From Armatimonadota bacterium (GTDB lineage Bacteria > Armatimonadota > DTGP01 > JAKQQT01), in the NCBI GenBank assembly GCA_036504095.1, contig DASXVS010000071.1, forward strand, positions 308,966 to 372,965: DNA of 64,000 nt, in the 5' to 3' direction. Both the position numbers and the translations under genes were made by a program. This document shows, in pieces, positions 9,755 through 19,209 of the stretch. The notes below the pieces were generated by a model. The model was given only the letters and a program-made list of their open reading frames with translations, had not been told where the DNA came from and did no database searches. The stretch's first letter is position 1. The number at the start of each line of letters is the position of its first letter.

Positions 9755-11251
9755 ATGCATACCTCGCCCAGACTTGGTCCGTCACTTGCGGCAGCACTCT
9801 GCCTCGCTACAGTCCACGTGGCGGCATCCCCTGTTACCGACCGCGCATCCGTCGGCCCGGCAGGCGCGCAGGGCACCGCCCGTTCCGGCAGTCCCGCCCT
9901 GAGCGCGAACGGCCGATACGCGGCGTTCATTTCGGACGCGCCCAATCTTGTGACCGGTGACACGAACGGGTCCAACGACGTCTTCGTCCGGGACACCGCA
10001 GCCCGCACAACGGCGCGCGTGTCCATCGCTTCGGACGGCTCAGAGGCGAACAGCGGCTCCGACGAATGGGATGCGCCATCCATAAGCGCTGACGGCCGTT
10101 ATGTGGCCTTCACTTCGAACGCGTCCAATCTGGTTCCGGGCGTCGCCAACGGTGTCACCAATGTTTTCGTTCGCGATCTGGCCGCCGGCGTCACTACGTG
10201 CGTTTCGTTGGATTCCGGCGGCGCTCCCGGGAACGATAACAGTTTCGCGCCTTCCATCAGTGCGGACGGCCGCTACGTGGCCTTTGCGTCCAACGCGTCG
10301 AATCTTGTATCAGGGGACACGAACGCCGCTTCGGACGTGTTCGTGCGCGATACGCAGACGGGCGTCACGCGTCGCGTTTCCGTCGCGCCGGACGGCACGG
10401 AGGGCAACGGCCCGTCGGGGTACCCCTGCATCAGCGCCAACGCCAAGTTTGTAGCCTTCGCAAGCGCCGCATCCAACCTGTCGCCGAATGACGCGAACGA
10501 CGCCGCGGACATTTTCGTCTGCGACCTTCAGTCGGGAAGCGTCTCGCTGGCATCCACGGCTTCAGACGGCACGCCAGGCAACGATTGGTCGGACTATACT
10601 CCGTCGCTGAGTGCGGATGGGCGCTACGTAGCGTTCCTGTCGAACGCCTCCAACCTCGTGGCCGCCGACACCAACGGATCCGCCGACGTTTTCGTACACG
10701 ACATGCAGTCCGGGTGGACGGTTCTGGCCTCGGCGGACAGCAGCGGGACCATCGGGAATGATGCGTCCTTCTCGCCTTGCCTCAGCGCGGACGCCCGGTA
10801 CGTCGCCTTTGCATCGCTCGCTTCCAATCTGACGGCCGGCGATGTCAACGGCGCCGCGGACCTGTTCATCCGTGACCTCTGGCTTGGACGCACGGCCCTG
10901 GCGTCGCTCGATTCCGCCTCCGCGCAGGGGAACGGCTGGTCGGGGCCGATGTACCCCCCATCCCTCAGCGGTGACGGGAGCTCGGTGGCGTTCGAGTCAT
11001 GGGCGTCCAACCTCGTCGCGGCGGACACCAACGGCGCGGGCGATGTCTTCGTGCGAAGCGCTCTTTTCGCCGCTCCGCCGTTCACAACGGGGGACAAATT
11101 GGGTACCCTTCGCGCCGCTGGCGGACTGGATGTGCTGACGGGCGCTCAGTTGACGCGGCTGAATGTGGTAACCACGGGGAGTTCGTTCAGTGTCGTCGAT
11201 ATTCTCGACGCGGTGCGCGTTGCCAGGAAGGCGGCGGGGCTGGAGCCGTAG
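9755..11251 (+). CDS. Secreted seven-bladed PD40/TolB-type beta-propeller with dockerin-like C-terminus
   Basis: 498 residues. An N-terminal signal peptide (to about ATVHVAAS) is followed by seven clear copies of a roughly 60-residue repeat with the core SADGRYVAFxSxASNL then a GDTNGxxDVFVRD-like segment. Seven blades is enough for one closed propeller. The last 55 residues (DKLGTLRAAGGLDVLTGAQ and DILDAVRVARKAAGL) resemble a degenerate dockerin module as found on many secreted proteins of this type of bacterium. Such propellers bind ligands or proteins and this one shows no catalytic motif. GGAG lies 8 nt before the ATG. The gene is divergent from the GH38 enzyme. Confidence 0.85.
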   Translation: MHTSPRLGPSLAAALCLATVHVAASPVTDRASVGPAGAQGTARSGSPALSANGRYAAFISDAPNLVTGDTNGSNDVFVRDTAARTTARVSIASDGSEANSGSDEWDAPSISADGRYVAFTSNASNLVPGVANGVTNVFVRDLAAGVTTCVSLDSGGAPGNDNSFAPSISADGRYVAFASNASNLVSGDTNAASDVFVRDTQTGVTRRVSVAPDGTEGNGPSGYPCISANAKFVAFASAASNLSPNDANDAADIFVCDLQSGSVSLASTASDGTPGNDWSDYTPSLSADGRYVAFLSNASNLVAADTNGSADVFVHDMQSGWTVLASADSSGTIGNDASFSPCLSADARYVAFASLASNLTAGDVNGAADLFIRDLWLGRTALASLDSASAQGNGWSGPMYPPSLSGDGSSVAFESWASNLVAADTNGAGDVFVRSALFAAPPFTTGDKLGTLRAAGGLDVLTGAQLTRLNVVTTGSSFSVVDILDAVRVARKAAGLEP

Positions 11252-11276
11252 CGGAAAGCATCGAGGCTGTTTCAGA

Positions 11277-11309
11277 AACGGGACTCCGGCGCCTCGCCGG
11301 AGTCCCGTT
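11277..11309. terminator. Bidirectional hairpin terminator
   Basis: Arms AACGGGACTCCGGCG and CGCCGGAGTCCCGTT form a perfect 15-bp stem with a CCT loop, exactly between the converging stops at 11251 (+) and 11322 (-). A TTTG follows shortly on the + strand. Confidence 0.8.
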
Positions 11310-11321
11310 CTGGTTTGTCCG

Positions 11322-12140
11322 CTACAGCACGCGGACCTTCGGGTAATAGCCGTACTGGTACGGCTGGCTTCCGCTTGGGTTGCATTTCACCGGTTTGCTG
11401 TAGCCGGCGTGGCCATCCAGATACACGAAATTGTTTCCGCCCATGTGGCGCGTCAGGCCGTAGAACCACCCGCCATCATTGGGCGGAGGTGTGGACCAGG
11501 GCCAGTAGACATAACCGGTCACGCCGTCATATTTCCCGACTTCGTCTTTGAAGCCGCCGTTGTTGTTGACCCAGATACCGTAGGAATAAGGGAACTCGCC
11601 GTCGCCAAAGATGCCAACATCGGACGGAGATCTCACCTTGGTGATGAGCGCGGGCGAGCCTTTGCCGGCTCCAGGCGTCTGGCTGCGGCCGCCCCATCCT
11701 ATCATGGGCTCGTTGTAAGAGTAGCCCACGTTCTTGTACTTGGTCAGGTCGACCGGGTAGTCTGTCGGGATCCAGTAGGTCTTGTGTGGTACATACGCAT
11801 TGGAGGTTTTCAGGGTGATGCTCGGGCAGGCCCACACGTCGGTGGATTTCACGTATGGTTCAAGGCAAACGATAAAATTCGCCTGCCTTCCGCCGGGGTT
11901 GTCCGTCGGGGCATACGGATTATACATCAGCCGTCCGTCGTTATCATCCAGGTACATATGAAGGGCATTGGCCAGCTGTTTCGTGTTGGAAAGGCAGGCG
12001 ATCATTTTGGCGCGTTCGCGGGCCTTCGCGAATACCGGGAAGAGGATCGCCGCCAGGATCGCGATGATCGCGATCACTACCAGCAATTCGATGAGTGTGA
12101 AACCGGCTCCGCGCCGGGAACGTCTTGCGAGTGTTTTCAT
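11322..12140 (-). CDS. Pseudopilin with prepilin cleavage signal and H-X9-DG tail
   Basis: 272-residue type II secretion/type IV pilus-like pseudopilin. [21 protein letters not shown] near the N-terminus gives the prepilin peptidase site (after G, with Phe+1 and Glu+5) and the hydrophobic helix. [20 protein letters not shown] continues the helix. The C-terminus carries the H-X9-DG motif ([15 protein letters not shown]), as in the large DUF1559/H-X9-DG families of Planctomycetes, Verrucomicrobia and Armatimonadota. The frame is open to 12269, but the start at 12140 has GGAG 7-10 nt upstream and gives the right leader length. It is 76 nt downstream of the ABC permease gene and probably co-transcribed, though a functional link to sugar uptake is only inferred. 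Confidence 0.92.
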   Translation of the reverse strand: MKTLARRSRRGAGFTLIELLVVIAIIAILAAILFPVFAKARERAKMIACLSNTKQLANALHMYLDDNDGRLMYNPYAPTDNPGGRQANFIVCLEPYVKSTDVWACPSITLKTSNAYVPHKTYWIPTDYPVDLTKYKNVGYSYNEPMIGWGGRSQTPGAGKGSPALITKVRSPSDVGIFGDGEFPYSYGIWVNNNGGFKDEVGKYDGVTGYVYWPWSTPPPNDGGWFYGLTRHMGGNNFVYLDGHAGYSKPVKCNPSGSQPYQYGYYPKVRVL

Positions 12141-12151
12141 ATTCGTCTCCA

Positions 12152-12226
12152 GGGCTGAAGGCCGAGGGTTGGGGGCTGAGGTAAGTGTCCACCTCTCGGC
12201 CCTCATCCCTCCCCCCTCAGCCCTTA
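12152..12226. repeat. Heptamer-periodic imperfect palindrome (GGGCTGA family)
   Basis: On the plus strand the left arm repeats GGGCTGA-like units, and the right arm (about 12194-12225) holds CCCTCAT/CCCTCAG units, so the two pair imperfectly. On the minus strand the first unit supplies the TGA stop of the permease gene (stop at 12217-12219). The rest fills the gap up to the ribosome-binding site of the pseudopilin gene. Confidence 0.6.
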
Positions 12227-13089
12227 ATTCCGGTAAGCGTAATGCCTTCCACGAAGGTCTTCTGTGCAAGGAAGTAAAGCACGAGGATGGGCATTGCCAT
12301 AATCGTGCTGGCGGCCATGAGCATGCTCCACTCAGCGCCGTGCTGACTCACGAACTGCTGGAGGCCGATGCTGAGTGTATACTTGTTCGGGTCGTTCAGA
12401 TACATGAGCGGGCCCATGAAGTCGGTCCACGCCCCGATAAAGGTGAAGAGGGCCACGGTAGCAAGCGCCGGCTTGCTGAGCGGCATGATGATCCGGCTGT
12501 AAATCCCCAGTTCCGTTGCTCCATCCATGCGCGCGGACTCGCTGAGTTCCGCGGGGATGGACCGGAAAAACTGGCGCAGCAGAAAGACGAAAAAGGCGCT
12601 TCCGAAGAAGGTTGGCACGATGAGCGGCTTATACGTGCCGATCCAGTGAAGCCATTTGAAGATCATAAACACCGGGATCATCGTCACCTGGCCGGGCAGC
12701 ATAAGCGTTGCGAGGACGATGATGAAAAGGGTGTCGCGTCCCTTCCAGGGGATTCGCGCGAAGCTGTAGGCGACGAGTGAACACGAAAGAACGGTGCCGA
12801 AGATGCTGGCGAAACAGATGATGAGCGTGTTGAAGGTATATTGGGCGAACGGGATATAGTGAACCGCCCGAACGTAGTTGCTCCACATCACGGGCTGCGG
12901 GAACCACTTGTCCACCTCGAATATCTGCCGGTCCGTCTTCAGCGAAGTCACGACGAGCCAATAAAACGGCGCCACGAAGATGACGGCGAGTGACAGGAGC
13001 ACGATGTGCGCAACGACGGTGGACGGGCGCGTGCGGGGCCTCTTCCGCGGCCGGAGGACTGGTTCCTGAATCCTTGAGGAATCCTGCAT
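12217..13089 (-). CDS. Sugar ABC transporter permease (MalG type)
   Basis: 290-residue inner-membrane permease with six predicted transmembrane segments, beginning after a basic cytoplasmic N-terminus ([20 protein letters not shown]). The EAA-type loop that contacts the ATPase is seen as [19 protein letters not shown]. The family is the MalG half of CUT1 carbohydrate importers. The start at 13089 overlaps the stop of the upstream permease by one base (TGATG) and has GGAGGGGG before it. An in-frame start nine codons earlier is possible but would overlap more. The last codons and stop fall inside a heptamer repeat element. Confidence 0.93.
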   Translation of the reverse strand: MQDSSRIQEPVLRPRKRPRTRPSTVVAHIVLLSLAVIFVAPFYWLVVTSLKTDRQIFEVDKWFPQPVMWSNYVRAVHYIPFAQYTFNTLIICFASIFGTVLSCSLVAYSFARIPWKGRDTLFIIVLATLMLPGQVTMIPVFMIFKWLHWIGTYKPLIVPTFFGSAFFVFLLRQFFRSIPAELSESARMDGATELGIYSRIIMPLSKPALATVALFTFIGAWTDFMGPLMYLNDPNKYTLSIGLQQFVSQHGAEWSMLMAASTIMAMPILVLYFLAQKTFVEGITLTGIKG

Positions 13090-14024
13090 CAGTCGCCCCC
13101 TCCGTAATAGACCCACCGCGCGCTGCTCTTCATCACCACAAGCGAGCAGACCAGCGTAATCGCGAACAGCACCCAGGCCATCGCGCTGGCATAGCCCATC
13201 TTCCAGTCCACGAAGGCGCCCATGAACAGGTGAAGGGCGTAGAACATCGTCGAGTCCTGCGGGCCTCCCTTGGTCATCACGTAGGCTTGCGTGAAGTACT
13301 GGAACATTCCGATGATGCCCATGATGAGGTTGAAGAAGATGATCGGCGAGATCATGGGCAGCGTTACGTGCCAGAATTTGCTCCAGACGCCGGCCCCGTC
13401 CAGCGCGGCGGCCTCATAGAGCGACGTGGGGACGTCCTGCAGGCCGGCAAGGTAGATGATGACGCCGCCGCCGGCGCCCCACACGCCCATCAACACCATC
13501 GCGGGCTTCGCCCAGATCGGGTCGCCAAGCCACGCCGGCCCCGGGATGCCGAACTTGCCAAGTACCGTGTTGATCAGGCCGATCTCGGGGTTGAACAACC
13601 ACAGCCAGAGGATGGCGGACGCCACGGCCGGAACGAGGCTCGGAAGGTAGTAGATGGTCCGGTAGATCGTGATCCCCCGAACCTTCTGGTTGAGAAGCAA
13701 CGCAAGCCCCAGGGCAGCGATAAGGCCCAGCGGAAGCGCGAAGACGACCATGTACATCGTGTTCCAGAGCGATTTCCAGAAGACGTCGTCCTCGAAGAAC
13801 ATCTGGCGGTAGTTGTCCAGGCCGATCCAGTGCGGTGCGCATAACCCGCTGTAACTGCAGAAACTGTAATACAGTGACGCCAGGAGCGGATAGGCGGTGA
13901 ACACGAGGAAACCGATGATCCACGGCGACGCAAACAGGAGGCCGTTGCGCAGATTGCGCCGCTCCTGGGTGCCGGTTCGTTTCCGGACAGCGTCCTGCCT
14001 CCTGACTCCTGTCTCCTGCCTCAA
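13089..14024 (-). CDS. Sugar ABC transporter permease (MalF type)
   Basis: 311-residue CUT1-family permease with six predicted membrane segments (first at about LLFASPWIIGFLVFTAYPLL) and an EAA loop seen as PTSLYEAAALDGAGVWSKFW. It pairs with the downstream MalG-type permease. The only upstream start is TTG at 14024, which overlaps the binding-protein stop as TTGA. No ATG lies before the first membrane segment. The first ten or so codons (RQETGVRRQD) are made of a CAGGAGN heptamer repeat, so the true N-terminus is uncertain and the repeat may have been added to the gene. Confidence 0.9.
   Translation of the reverse strand: MRQETGVRRQDAVRKRTGTQERRNLRNGLLFASPWIIGFLVFTAYPLLASLYYSFCSYSGLCAPHWIGLDNYRQMFFEDDVFWKSLWNTMYMVVFALPLGLIAALGLALLLNQKVRGITIYRTIYYLPSLVPAVASAILWLWLFNPEIGLINTVLGKFGIPGPAWLGDPIWAKPAMVLMGVWGAGGGVIIYLAGLQDVPTSLYEAAALDGAGVWSKFWHVTLPMISPIIFFNLIMGIIGMFQYFTQAYVMTKGGPQDSTMFYALHLFMGAFVDWKMGYASAMAWVLFAITLVCSLVVMKSSARWVYYGGGD
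13993..14022. repeat. CAGGAGN heptamer run at the permease N-terminus
   Basis: On the minus strand CAGGAGA, CAGGAGT, CAGGAGG and CAGGAC follow each other directly after the TGA stop of the substrate-binding protein. The run is translated as the start of the MalF-type permease and also offers several AGGAG ribosome-binding sequences. It is one arm only; no inverted partner is seen. Confidence 0.6.
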
Positions 14025-15310
14025 TAGACCGCCTCCAACTGAGCGCGCTTGAGTTCTTTCTCGATCTTCACCTGTACCGCCTTCAGCAGCGTCGCCGGAT
14101 CGCCTCCCCCGTGCACGGCTTTGTCCTCAGCGCGCTGAATCTCGGCGATGTACATCTGCCAGATTGGCATCTGCGGCGGCCCGAACGCGTTGGGGCCGCC
14201 CGCGATCTCCGCCGAGAAGCGCAGCAGTTTCTGGCTCTGGATTTCGGGCGATGCTGCCACAACCTTCAGCGGAGAGCCGTTGCTGATTCCCACGCAGAAT
14301 CGTTTGTTTTGCTTCGGGCTCAGGAACCAGTTGAGGAACGTCCACGCTTCTTGCTTGTGGCGCGAAGCCGCCGGGATGACGAAAACGCTGGCGTTCAGGG
14401 TAGTGCAGTCCGGCCGTCCGCCCGCTGGCGCGGGATAGGCGAAAGCATCGTAGCGGAAACCCTTCGGCGCGTACCGGTCGATGAATTGGGCGATCCACGG
14501 TCCGGTCGGCATCATCTGCTGCTTTCCGGTGAAAAAGGGGCCGGACGGGGTCTGCTGGCTGCCGAAAGTGCTTTCGAACACCTCCATGCGTCGGATATCG
14601 TTCTTCTCTGCGAAATCCTGGAGAAACCGAAGCGCCGCCACATTTCGCGGGTCCGTAGCCGTCACCTTCCCCGTCTCGGGTTCAAACCAGTGTCCGCCGA
14701 AAATGTAGGCCCAATCGAGGAGGCTCGACGGGCGCATCCCGTACTGCTTGTATCCGCCCCTGGAGTTCCGGATCATCAGCGCAGAATTGACCTTCGCCCA
14801 CTCCGCAAGGTTGGTCGGCGGTTTCAGGCCCTTCGCCTCAAATCCGGCCTTGTTGTATACGATGAAATTCGCCGTGAGCGTGCCCAGGAGCCCCCAGGTG
14901 TGGTTGTGGTACTGCTGCATCTTCCACGCGCCGGGCACCCATTCGTCCGGCCGCCGGCCGCTGGCTTTGAAGTACTCGTCCAACGGCGTGAGGGCGCCGC
15001 GCATCGCATAGCCGGCCAGTTCGTCCGACCACACCGCCGAGCACACATCCGGGACATCTCCACCCGCGAACGCGATACGCACCTTCTCGTACGAACCGAA
15101 GACGCTGAGCACGCGAACGTGGATGCCGGGGTTCCCGGCGTTGAACTCGTCGACCATCTTCTGGATGAGGTCGAGTTCGAACCCGCTCCAACCCGTCCAA
15201 TAGACGACCTCGACCGGGCCGCCCCGTTTGGGACCGCCGCAGCCTGACGCGAACAGTGCCGTCAGAAGGAGGGATGCCGCAACAAGAATTCCTAAACGTC
15301 GCGTGGCCAT
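14021..15310 (-). CDS. Sugar ABC transporter substrate-binding lipoprotein (family 1)
   Basis: 429-residue extracellular solute-binding protein of the CUT1 type. Residues 1-25 form a lipoprotein signal ending in the lipobox ASGC, so the mature protein would be anchored by lipid. It then shows VEVVYWTGWSGFELDLIQKMVDEFN and GGDVPDVCSAVWSDELAGYA, the usual first-lobe elements. It captures an oligosaccharide and delivers it to the two permeases encoded just downstream. The open frame reaches 15346, but the ATG at 15310 begins the signal peptide. A TATATA box lies only 9-14 nt upstream, so the message may be nearly leaderless. Confidence 0.93.
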   Translation of the reverse strand: MATRRLGILVAASLLLTALFASGCGGPKRGGPVEVVYWTGWSGFELDLIQKMVDEFNAGNPGIHVRVLSVFGSYEKVRIAFAGGDVPDVCSAVWSDELAGYAMRGALTPLDEYFKASGRRPDEWVPGAWKMQQYHNHTWGLLGTLTANFIVYNKAGFEAKGLKPPTNLAEWAKVNSALMIRNSRGGYKQYGMRPSSLLDWAYIFGGHWFEPETGKVTATDPRNVAALRFLQDFAEKNDIRRMEVFESTFGSQQTPSGPFFTGKQQMMPTGPWIAQFIDRYAPKGFRYDAFAYPAPAGGRPDCTTLNASVFVIPAASRHKQEAWTFLNWFLSPKQNKRFCVGISNGSPLKVVAASPEIQSQKLLRFSAEIAGGPNAFGPPQMPIWQMYIAEIQRAEDKAVHGGGDPATLLKAVQVKIEKELKRAQLEAVY

Positions 15311-15318
15311 ACCATTGT

Positions 15319-15327
15319 TATATAACA
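15319..15327 (-). promoter_or_regulatory. Extended -10 element of the ABC importer operon
   Basis: Reads TGTTATATA on the minus strand, an extended -10 (TGnTATAAT-like), with its 3' end 9 nt from the ATG at 15310. Transcription would start at or next to the initiation codon, and no Shine-Dalgarno is seen, which points to a leaderless transcript. Confidence 0.4.
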
Positions 15328-15380
15328 CTAACCGCCCAAAGAGCAAGTGACAATTGCAGAACCATAGGCTGTCCTGAAAT

Positions 15381-17810
15381 CTACTGTATCTGATAGAGCG
15401 AAATGCAGTCGATCGCTATGGCGGCCGTGCCCAGCGATTCCACCCGGGTTTCGAGTTTACCGCCAGGGTATTCGAACGGCAGCGCAACGGAAATGTATTT
15501 CCCCACCGGCGCTTCCTCTGCCGTTACGGGACGCTGAACGAGCGGTTGCTCGCCCCCGGCGACCGACGCGTCGAGATGCGCGATGGGCCCCTGCCCCGGT
15601 CCGGTTCGCTTGATTCGGAACAGCGCGATGTAACGCCCGGGCGGGCAGACGGTGTACGGACCGTAGACAACGTGGCCCGGTCCGCTGGCGGCCGTCATCG
15701 CCGGGTCAACAGCCCACGCCATCCCGCTCGTCGCTCCTTTGTCCGGAACGGCGGTTCCGGAGCGATGCGGGAGCGCAATGGCGTCCCACCTTCCGGCCGC
15801 CCGAAGGGCTCCCGGAGGGATCTCCCCCACAATCTCGGATTTGGGAGTGACGCGGATAGATGACTTGTGCCGGAGAGCGCCGCCGGGGTATTTGAGCGTG
15901 AACACCGAAACCGAATTCGTGAGTCCGGGGAGACCTTGCAGGGTGATGGCGTTCGGTTGATACGGCGCCAAAGCCCATCGATCGGTAGCCGGCCGGAGTG
16001 GACCCGTTGCCGACGCTTTCGCGGAAAATCCGGTCGACGTCACATTGCACGCGCTGAGCGACATACGGATCCGGTGCCCTTCGATGGCGTTGAGCTCTTT
16101 AGGACCGGTTAGAATGATCTGCTGGCTCTTCAGATACTGCCGGTACAGGGCTCCGAGGTGGTCAGGCCTCACCGGCACATAATCCGGACCTAGGGCCTTC
16201 GCAAGCGCCTTCAGCGTCGGGACGTCCACCTGCCAGTTCTGCGCGAACACATGGAGGAAGGCCGGCCGGGTGGTGGGGACGATGGCGCGAATCTCCTGCA
16301 CGGCGTTCCGAACGCGCTCCGCCTGCGTGGCGCCGGTCCAGTTGGTGGAGGCGCGGAAAACGGGAACGCCCTTCGCCGTCGGAAACGTAGCGTCGGCGTA
16401 TTCGGTCACCTGGCGGCCGTAATCGGGGTACAACGCGTTCAGGCCGGGGATCGCCTCCGCGTAGTCCTTATACAGTGCCGCGCGCGTCGCTCCCATGATC
16501 CACAGGTCACGCATATCCATTTGCTTCATGGAGGCGGCCGTCTGCGACAGGAAACCCTCCCAGACGCGGCGGCGGCTGGCGGGCTCGTATCGCTCGGCAT
16601 AGTCATCCGGGTAGGTGTACCCCACCCCGGAGACGGCGCCGACAAACTCGTCGTTGGGCGTCGCGGCGCGATAGAACCAGTCCGCGATCCCCGGAACCAG
16701 TCTCGCGGCGGACGGTGAAAGGCTCCACCCGATGGGGATGGTGCCCCGCTCGCTGCTGCGCCACATATCCGGGAAACTGTGCTGCTGGTAGACCTGAAGG
16801 TTGTCTCCATCCGACACGATGAAAGACACGTAGACATTCTTCTGGTCCAATTTCGGCGCCGGCGGGTGCGCCTGCCGGAACGACGTGACCGGGATGCCGG
16901 AGTGAACGCTCATGTTGGCGTCGAAATCGGTCGCAATAAGGTACTTCCCGAACTTCGCAAACAGCGATACGCCGGACGTTTCGGCGATGCCAACTCCTTC
17001 GCCTGCATACGGGTACCCGAGGACCGGGATGTTCACCGGCATCCTGGCAAGCAGACGTTCCATGAGAACTGCTTCCGCGGTCGGAGACGCGTGTTCGTCC
17101 GCGCCATCCACCGGACCGGTGATCCAGAAACAGAAGCCCTTGTTCTCGACCATATAGTCGCGGGGAGACAACGTCCGCGGATCGAGCACCGCGAGAAGCT
17201 CGTGGTTGAGGCGCGGCCAGTACGTATCGAAGGCCCACGAGTAGGCTTCGGCGTTTGTGGCCCATTTTCCGCGGGTGTCCAGCACGGTCTTCATGCCCAG
17301 AGTCTCGGCGATGGAAGGCGATACAACGAGGGCATTTTCCACGCTGGCGGCCGTGAAGGCAACGTTCACCGAAGCGGGAAGGCCCGGATCGGTGACGATA
17401 ACACCCCGCAGGCGCGATTGAAATCGCTTCACCAGGTCCGCGGGCGCGTTGACGCGCTGCGTCCCCTTCACCCAACCGCGCCCCACCATCCGCTTGAGCC
17501 AGACTTCATCCATATCGCTCTGGATGCAGTAGATCTCCGGCTTGGTCCGGTTCACGATGCCTTGGAGCGACAACGCCGCGCGCTGCCAATCCGCGGAAAG
17601 ATGCTCGATGTCAAGCACCAGGAGGGTTTTCGCCGGAGGTTTCGACTGACGAAGCGGCGCCGGACCATGAGGCATCCCGGCTTTCCAGACGAGGTTATTC
17701 GGTTTGCCGCTGAGGACCGCGGCGGGCGCCCGCTGAGCGGCCGCCCCGGTAATGCCGGCGGTCAGGAGTCCCGAGCCGGCCAGGGCCAATCGAAGTGTCA
17801 AGCGCCTCAT
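15381..17810 (-). CDS. Secreted GxGYxYP-family putative glycoside hydrolase
   Basis: 809-residue exported protein. The N-terminal signal (MRRLTLRLALAGSGLLTAGITGAAA) precedes the GxGYxYP N-terminal region, and the family signature SGVGYTYPDDYAERY is at about residues 395-409. The YVSFIVSDGDNLQVYQ segment is a likely active-site stretch. This family is annotated as putative glycoside hydrolase on structural grounds, and no substrate is established here. The last 200 residues form an unassigned beta-rich region. The start at 17810 is preceded by GGAGGA, and an upstream extension to 17906 is unlikely. It sits 19 nt downstream of glyA and upstream of the ABC importer, so it could provide that importer's sugars. 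Confidence 0.85.
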   Translation of the reverse strand: MRRLTLRLALAGSGLLTAGITGAAAQRAPAAVLSGKPNNLVWKAGMPHGPAPLRQSKPPAKTLLVLDIEHLSADWQRAALSLQGIVNRTKPEIYCIQSDMDEVWLKRMVGRGWVKGTQRVNAPADLVKRFQSRLRGVIVTDPGLPASVNVAFTAASVENALVVSPSIAETLGMKTVLDTRGKWATNAEAYSWAFDTYWPRLNHELLAVLDPRTLSPRDYMVENKGFCFWITGPVDGADEHASPTAEAVLMERLLARMPVNIPVLGYPYAGEGVGIAETSGVSLFAKFGKYLIATDFDANMSVHSGIPVTSFRQAHPPAPKLDQKNVYVSFIVSDGDNLQVYQQHSFPDMWRSSERGTIPIGWSLSPSAARLVPGIADWFYRAATPNDEFVGAVSGVGYTYPDDYAERYEPASRRRVWEGFLSQTAASMKQMDMRDLWIMGATRAALYKDYAEAIPGLNALYPDYGRQVTEYADATFPTAKGVPVFRASTNWTGATQAERVRNAVQEIRAIVPTTRPAFLHVFAQNWQVDVPTLKALAKALGPDYVPVRPDHLGALYRQYLKSQQIILTGPKELNAIEGHRIRMSLSACNVTSTGFSAKASATGPLRPATDRWALAPYQPNAITLQGLPGLTNSVSVFTLKYPGGALRHKSSIRVTPKSEIVGEIPPGALRAAGRWDAIALPHRSGTAVPDKGATSGMAWAVDPAMTAASGPGHVVYGPYTVCPPGRYIALFRIKRTGPGQGPIAHLDASVAGGEQPLVQRPVTAEEAPVGKYISVALPFEYPGGKLETRVESLGTAAIAIDCISLYQIQ

Positions 17811-17829
17811 TCGTGCTGTCCTCCGGAAC

Positions 17830-19095
17830 TCACTGGCGAGTGTAGAGCGGGAATCGCTCGCAGAGCGCCCGTACGTCCGCGCGGATTTCCGCCTTCGCGG
17901 CGTCATCGTCGCCGGCGTCCAGCGTGCGGCCTATGAGGCAGGCGATCTCGCCCATCTCGTCCTCGCCCATCCCCCGGGTTGTGACGGCGGCCGTTCCAAC
18001 GCGGATACCGCTGGTGACGAGCGCTTTCCGCGTGTCGAACGGGATCATGTTCTTGTTGACCGTGATGCCAGTGGCGTCGAGCAGGTTTTCCGCCTTCTTG
18101 CCACTGATGCCCCGAGGGGTCATGTCGCACAGAACGAGGTGGTTGTCCGTCCCTCCGCTCACCAGGCGGATGCCGATCTCCTGAAGCCCGATCGCCAGCG
18201 ATTTCATGTTGTCGATGATGCCCTGCTGGTACGCCTTGAACTCGGGAGCCATCGCCTGCTTGAAACAGACGGCCTTGGCGGCGATGACGTGCATCAACGG
18301 ACCGCCCTGGATGCCGGGCAGCACCATTCGGTCGATATCCGTGGCGTACTTCTCCTTGCACAGGATGAGGCCTGCGCGCGGCCCGCGCAAGGTCTTGTGC
18401 GTCGTGCTCGTCACAAAGTCCGCGTAGGGCACCGGTGACGGGTGGAGCCCCGCCGCGACCAGGCCGGCGATGTGCGCCATATCGACCATAAACAGCGCCC
18501 CAACTTCATCGGCGATCGCCCGGAATTTCGGGAAGTCGATGATGCGGGAGTACGCGCTGGCGCCCGCGATGATCATCTTTGGCTTGTGCTCGATCGCCTT
18601 TGTGCGCACGTCGTTATAGTCGATGTACTCCGTCTCGCGCGTGAGGCCGTAGCTGACGATGTTGAAGAGCTTGCCCGAGAAGTTGAGGGGGTGTCCGTGC
18701 GTGAGGTGGCCGCCCATGGAAAGGTCCATCCCCATCACGGTGTCGCCGGGCTGAAGCATCGCGAGGTAGACCGCCATATTCGCCTGGCTGCCACTGTGCG
18801 GTTGGACGTTGGCGTGTTCGGCGCCGAAAAGCTCTTTCGCGCGATCCCGGGCCAGGTTTTCCGCAACGTCCACGAATTCGCAGCCGCCGTAGTACCGCTT
18901 GCCGGGGTACCCTTCGGCGTACTTGTTCGTCATCACGCTGCCCTGGCACTCCAGGACCTCGGGGCTGGTGAAATTCTCGGACGCGATCAACTCCAGAGTC
19001 AGTTCCTCGCGCCGTTCCTCCGCCCTGATCGCCTGGTAGATCTCGGGATCCACCTGCTCCAGGTCCGCCTTCCCCCACGCTGCTTGTCTGCCCAT
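17830..19095 (-). CDS. glyA: Serine hydroxymethyltransferase
   Basis: 421-residue PLP enzyme converting serine and tetrahydrofolate to glycine and methylene-tetrahydrofolate, the main one-carbon source. Conserved [36 protein letters not shown] and the PLP-lysine motif [12 protein letters not shown] (Lys234) are all present, and the length is typical. A possible AGGAGG site lies about 8 nt upstream. A hairpin terminator separates it from the aminotransferase gene upstream, so glyA probably has its own promoter. The GxGYxYP gene follows after 19 nt. Confidence 0.97.
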   Translation of the reverse strand: MGRQAAWGKADLEQVDPEIYQAIRAEERREELTLELIASENFTSPEVLECQGSVMTNKYAEGYPGKRYYGGCEFVDVAENLARDRAKELFGAEHANVQPHSGSQANMAVYLAMLQPGDTVMGMDLSMGGHLTHGHPLNFSGKLFNIVSYGLTRETEYIDYNDVRTKAIEHKPKMIIAGASAYSRIIDFPKFRAIADEVGALFMVDMAHIAGLVAAGLHPSPVPYADFVTSTTHKTLRGPRAGLILCKEKYATDIDRMVLPGIQGGPLMHVIAAKAVCFKQAMAPEFKAYQQGIIDNMKSLAIGLQEIGIRLVSGGTDNHLVLCDMTPRGISGKKAENLLDATGITVNKNMIPFDTRKALVTSGIRVGTAAVTTRGMGEDEMGEIACLIGRTLDAGDDDAAKAEIRADVRALCERFPLYTRQ

Positions 19096-19128
19096 ATGTT
19101 CAGTGCCTCCTAATCGTCAAACGGCAAA

Positions 19129-19160
19129 ATGGCCGGGCGCTAGAACGCCGCACCGGCCAT
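19129..19160 (-). terminator. Rho-independent terminator of the aminotransferase gene
   Basis: ATGGCCGG and CCGGCCAT form the outer stem, with GCG/CGC pairs inside. On the minus strand the stem ends in a short TTTTG tract. It lies between the aminotransferase stop (19210) and the glyA start (19095). Confidence 0.65.
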
Positions 19161-19209
19161 ATAACCCTATCAATTTGGCCCCTGCCGCCAGGGTTTGGCA
19201 ATCAACCGC

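Noticed and set aside
13089..13116. Earlier start (13116) for the MalG-type permease
   Set aside because: It would overlap the upstream permease by 28 nt, while 13089 has a good Shine-Dalgarno and a TGATG junction.
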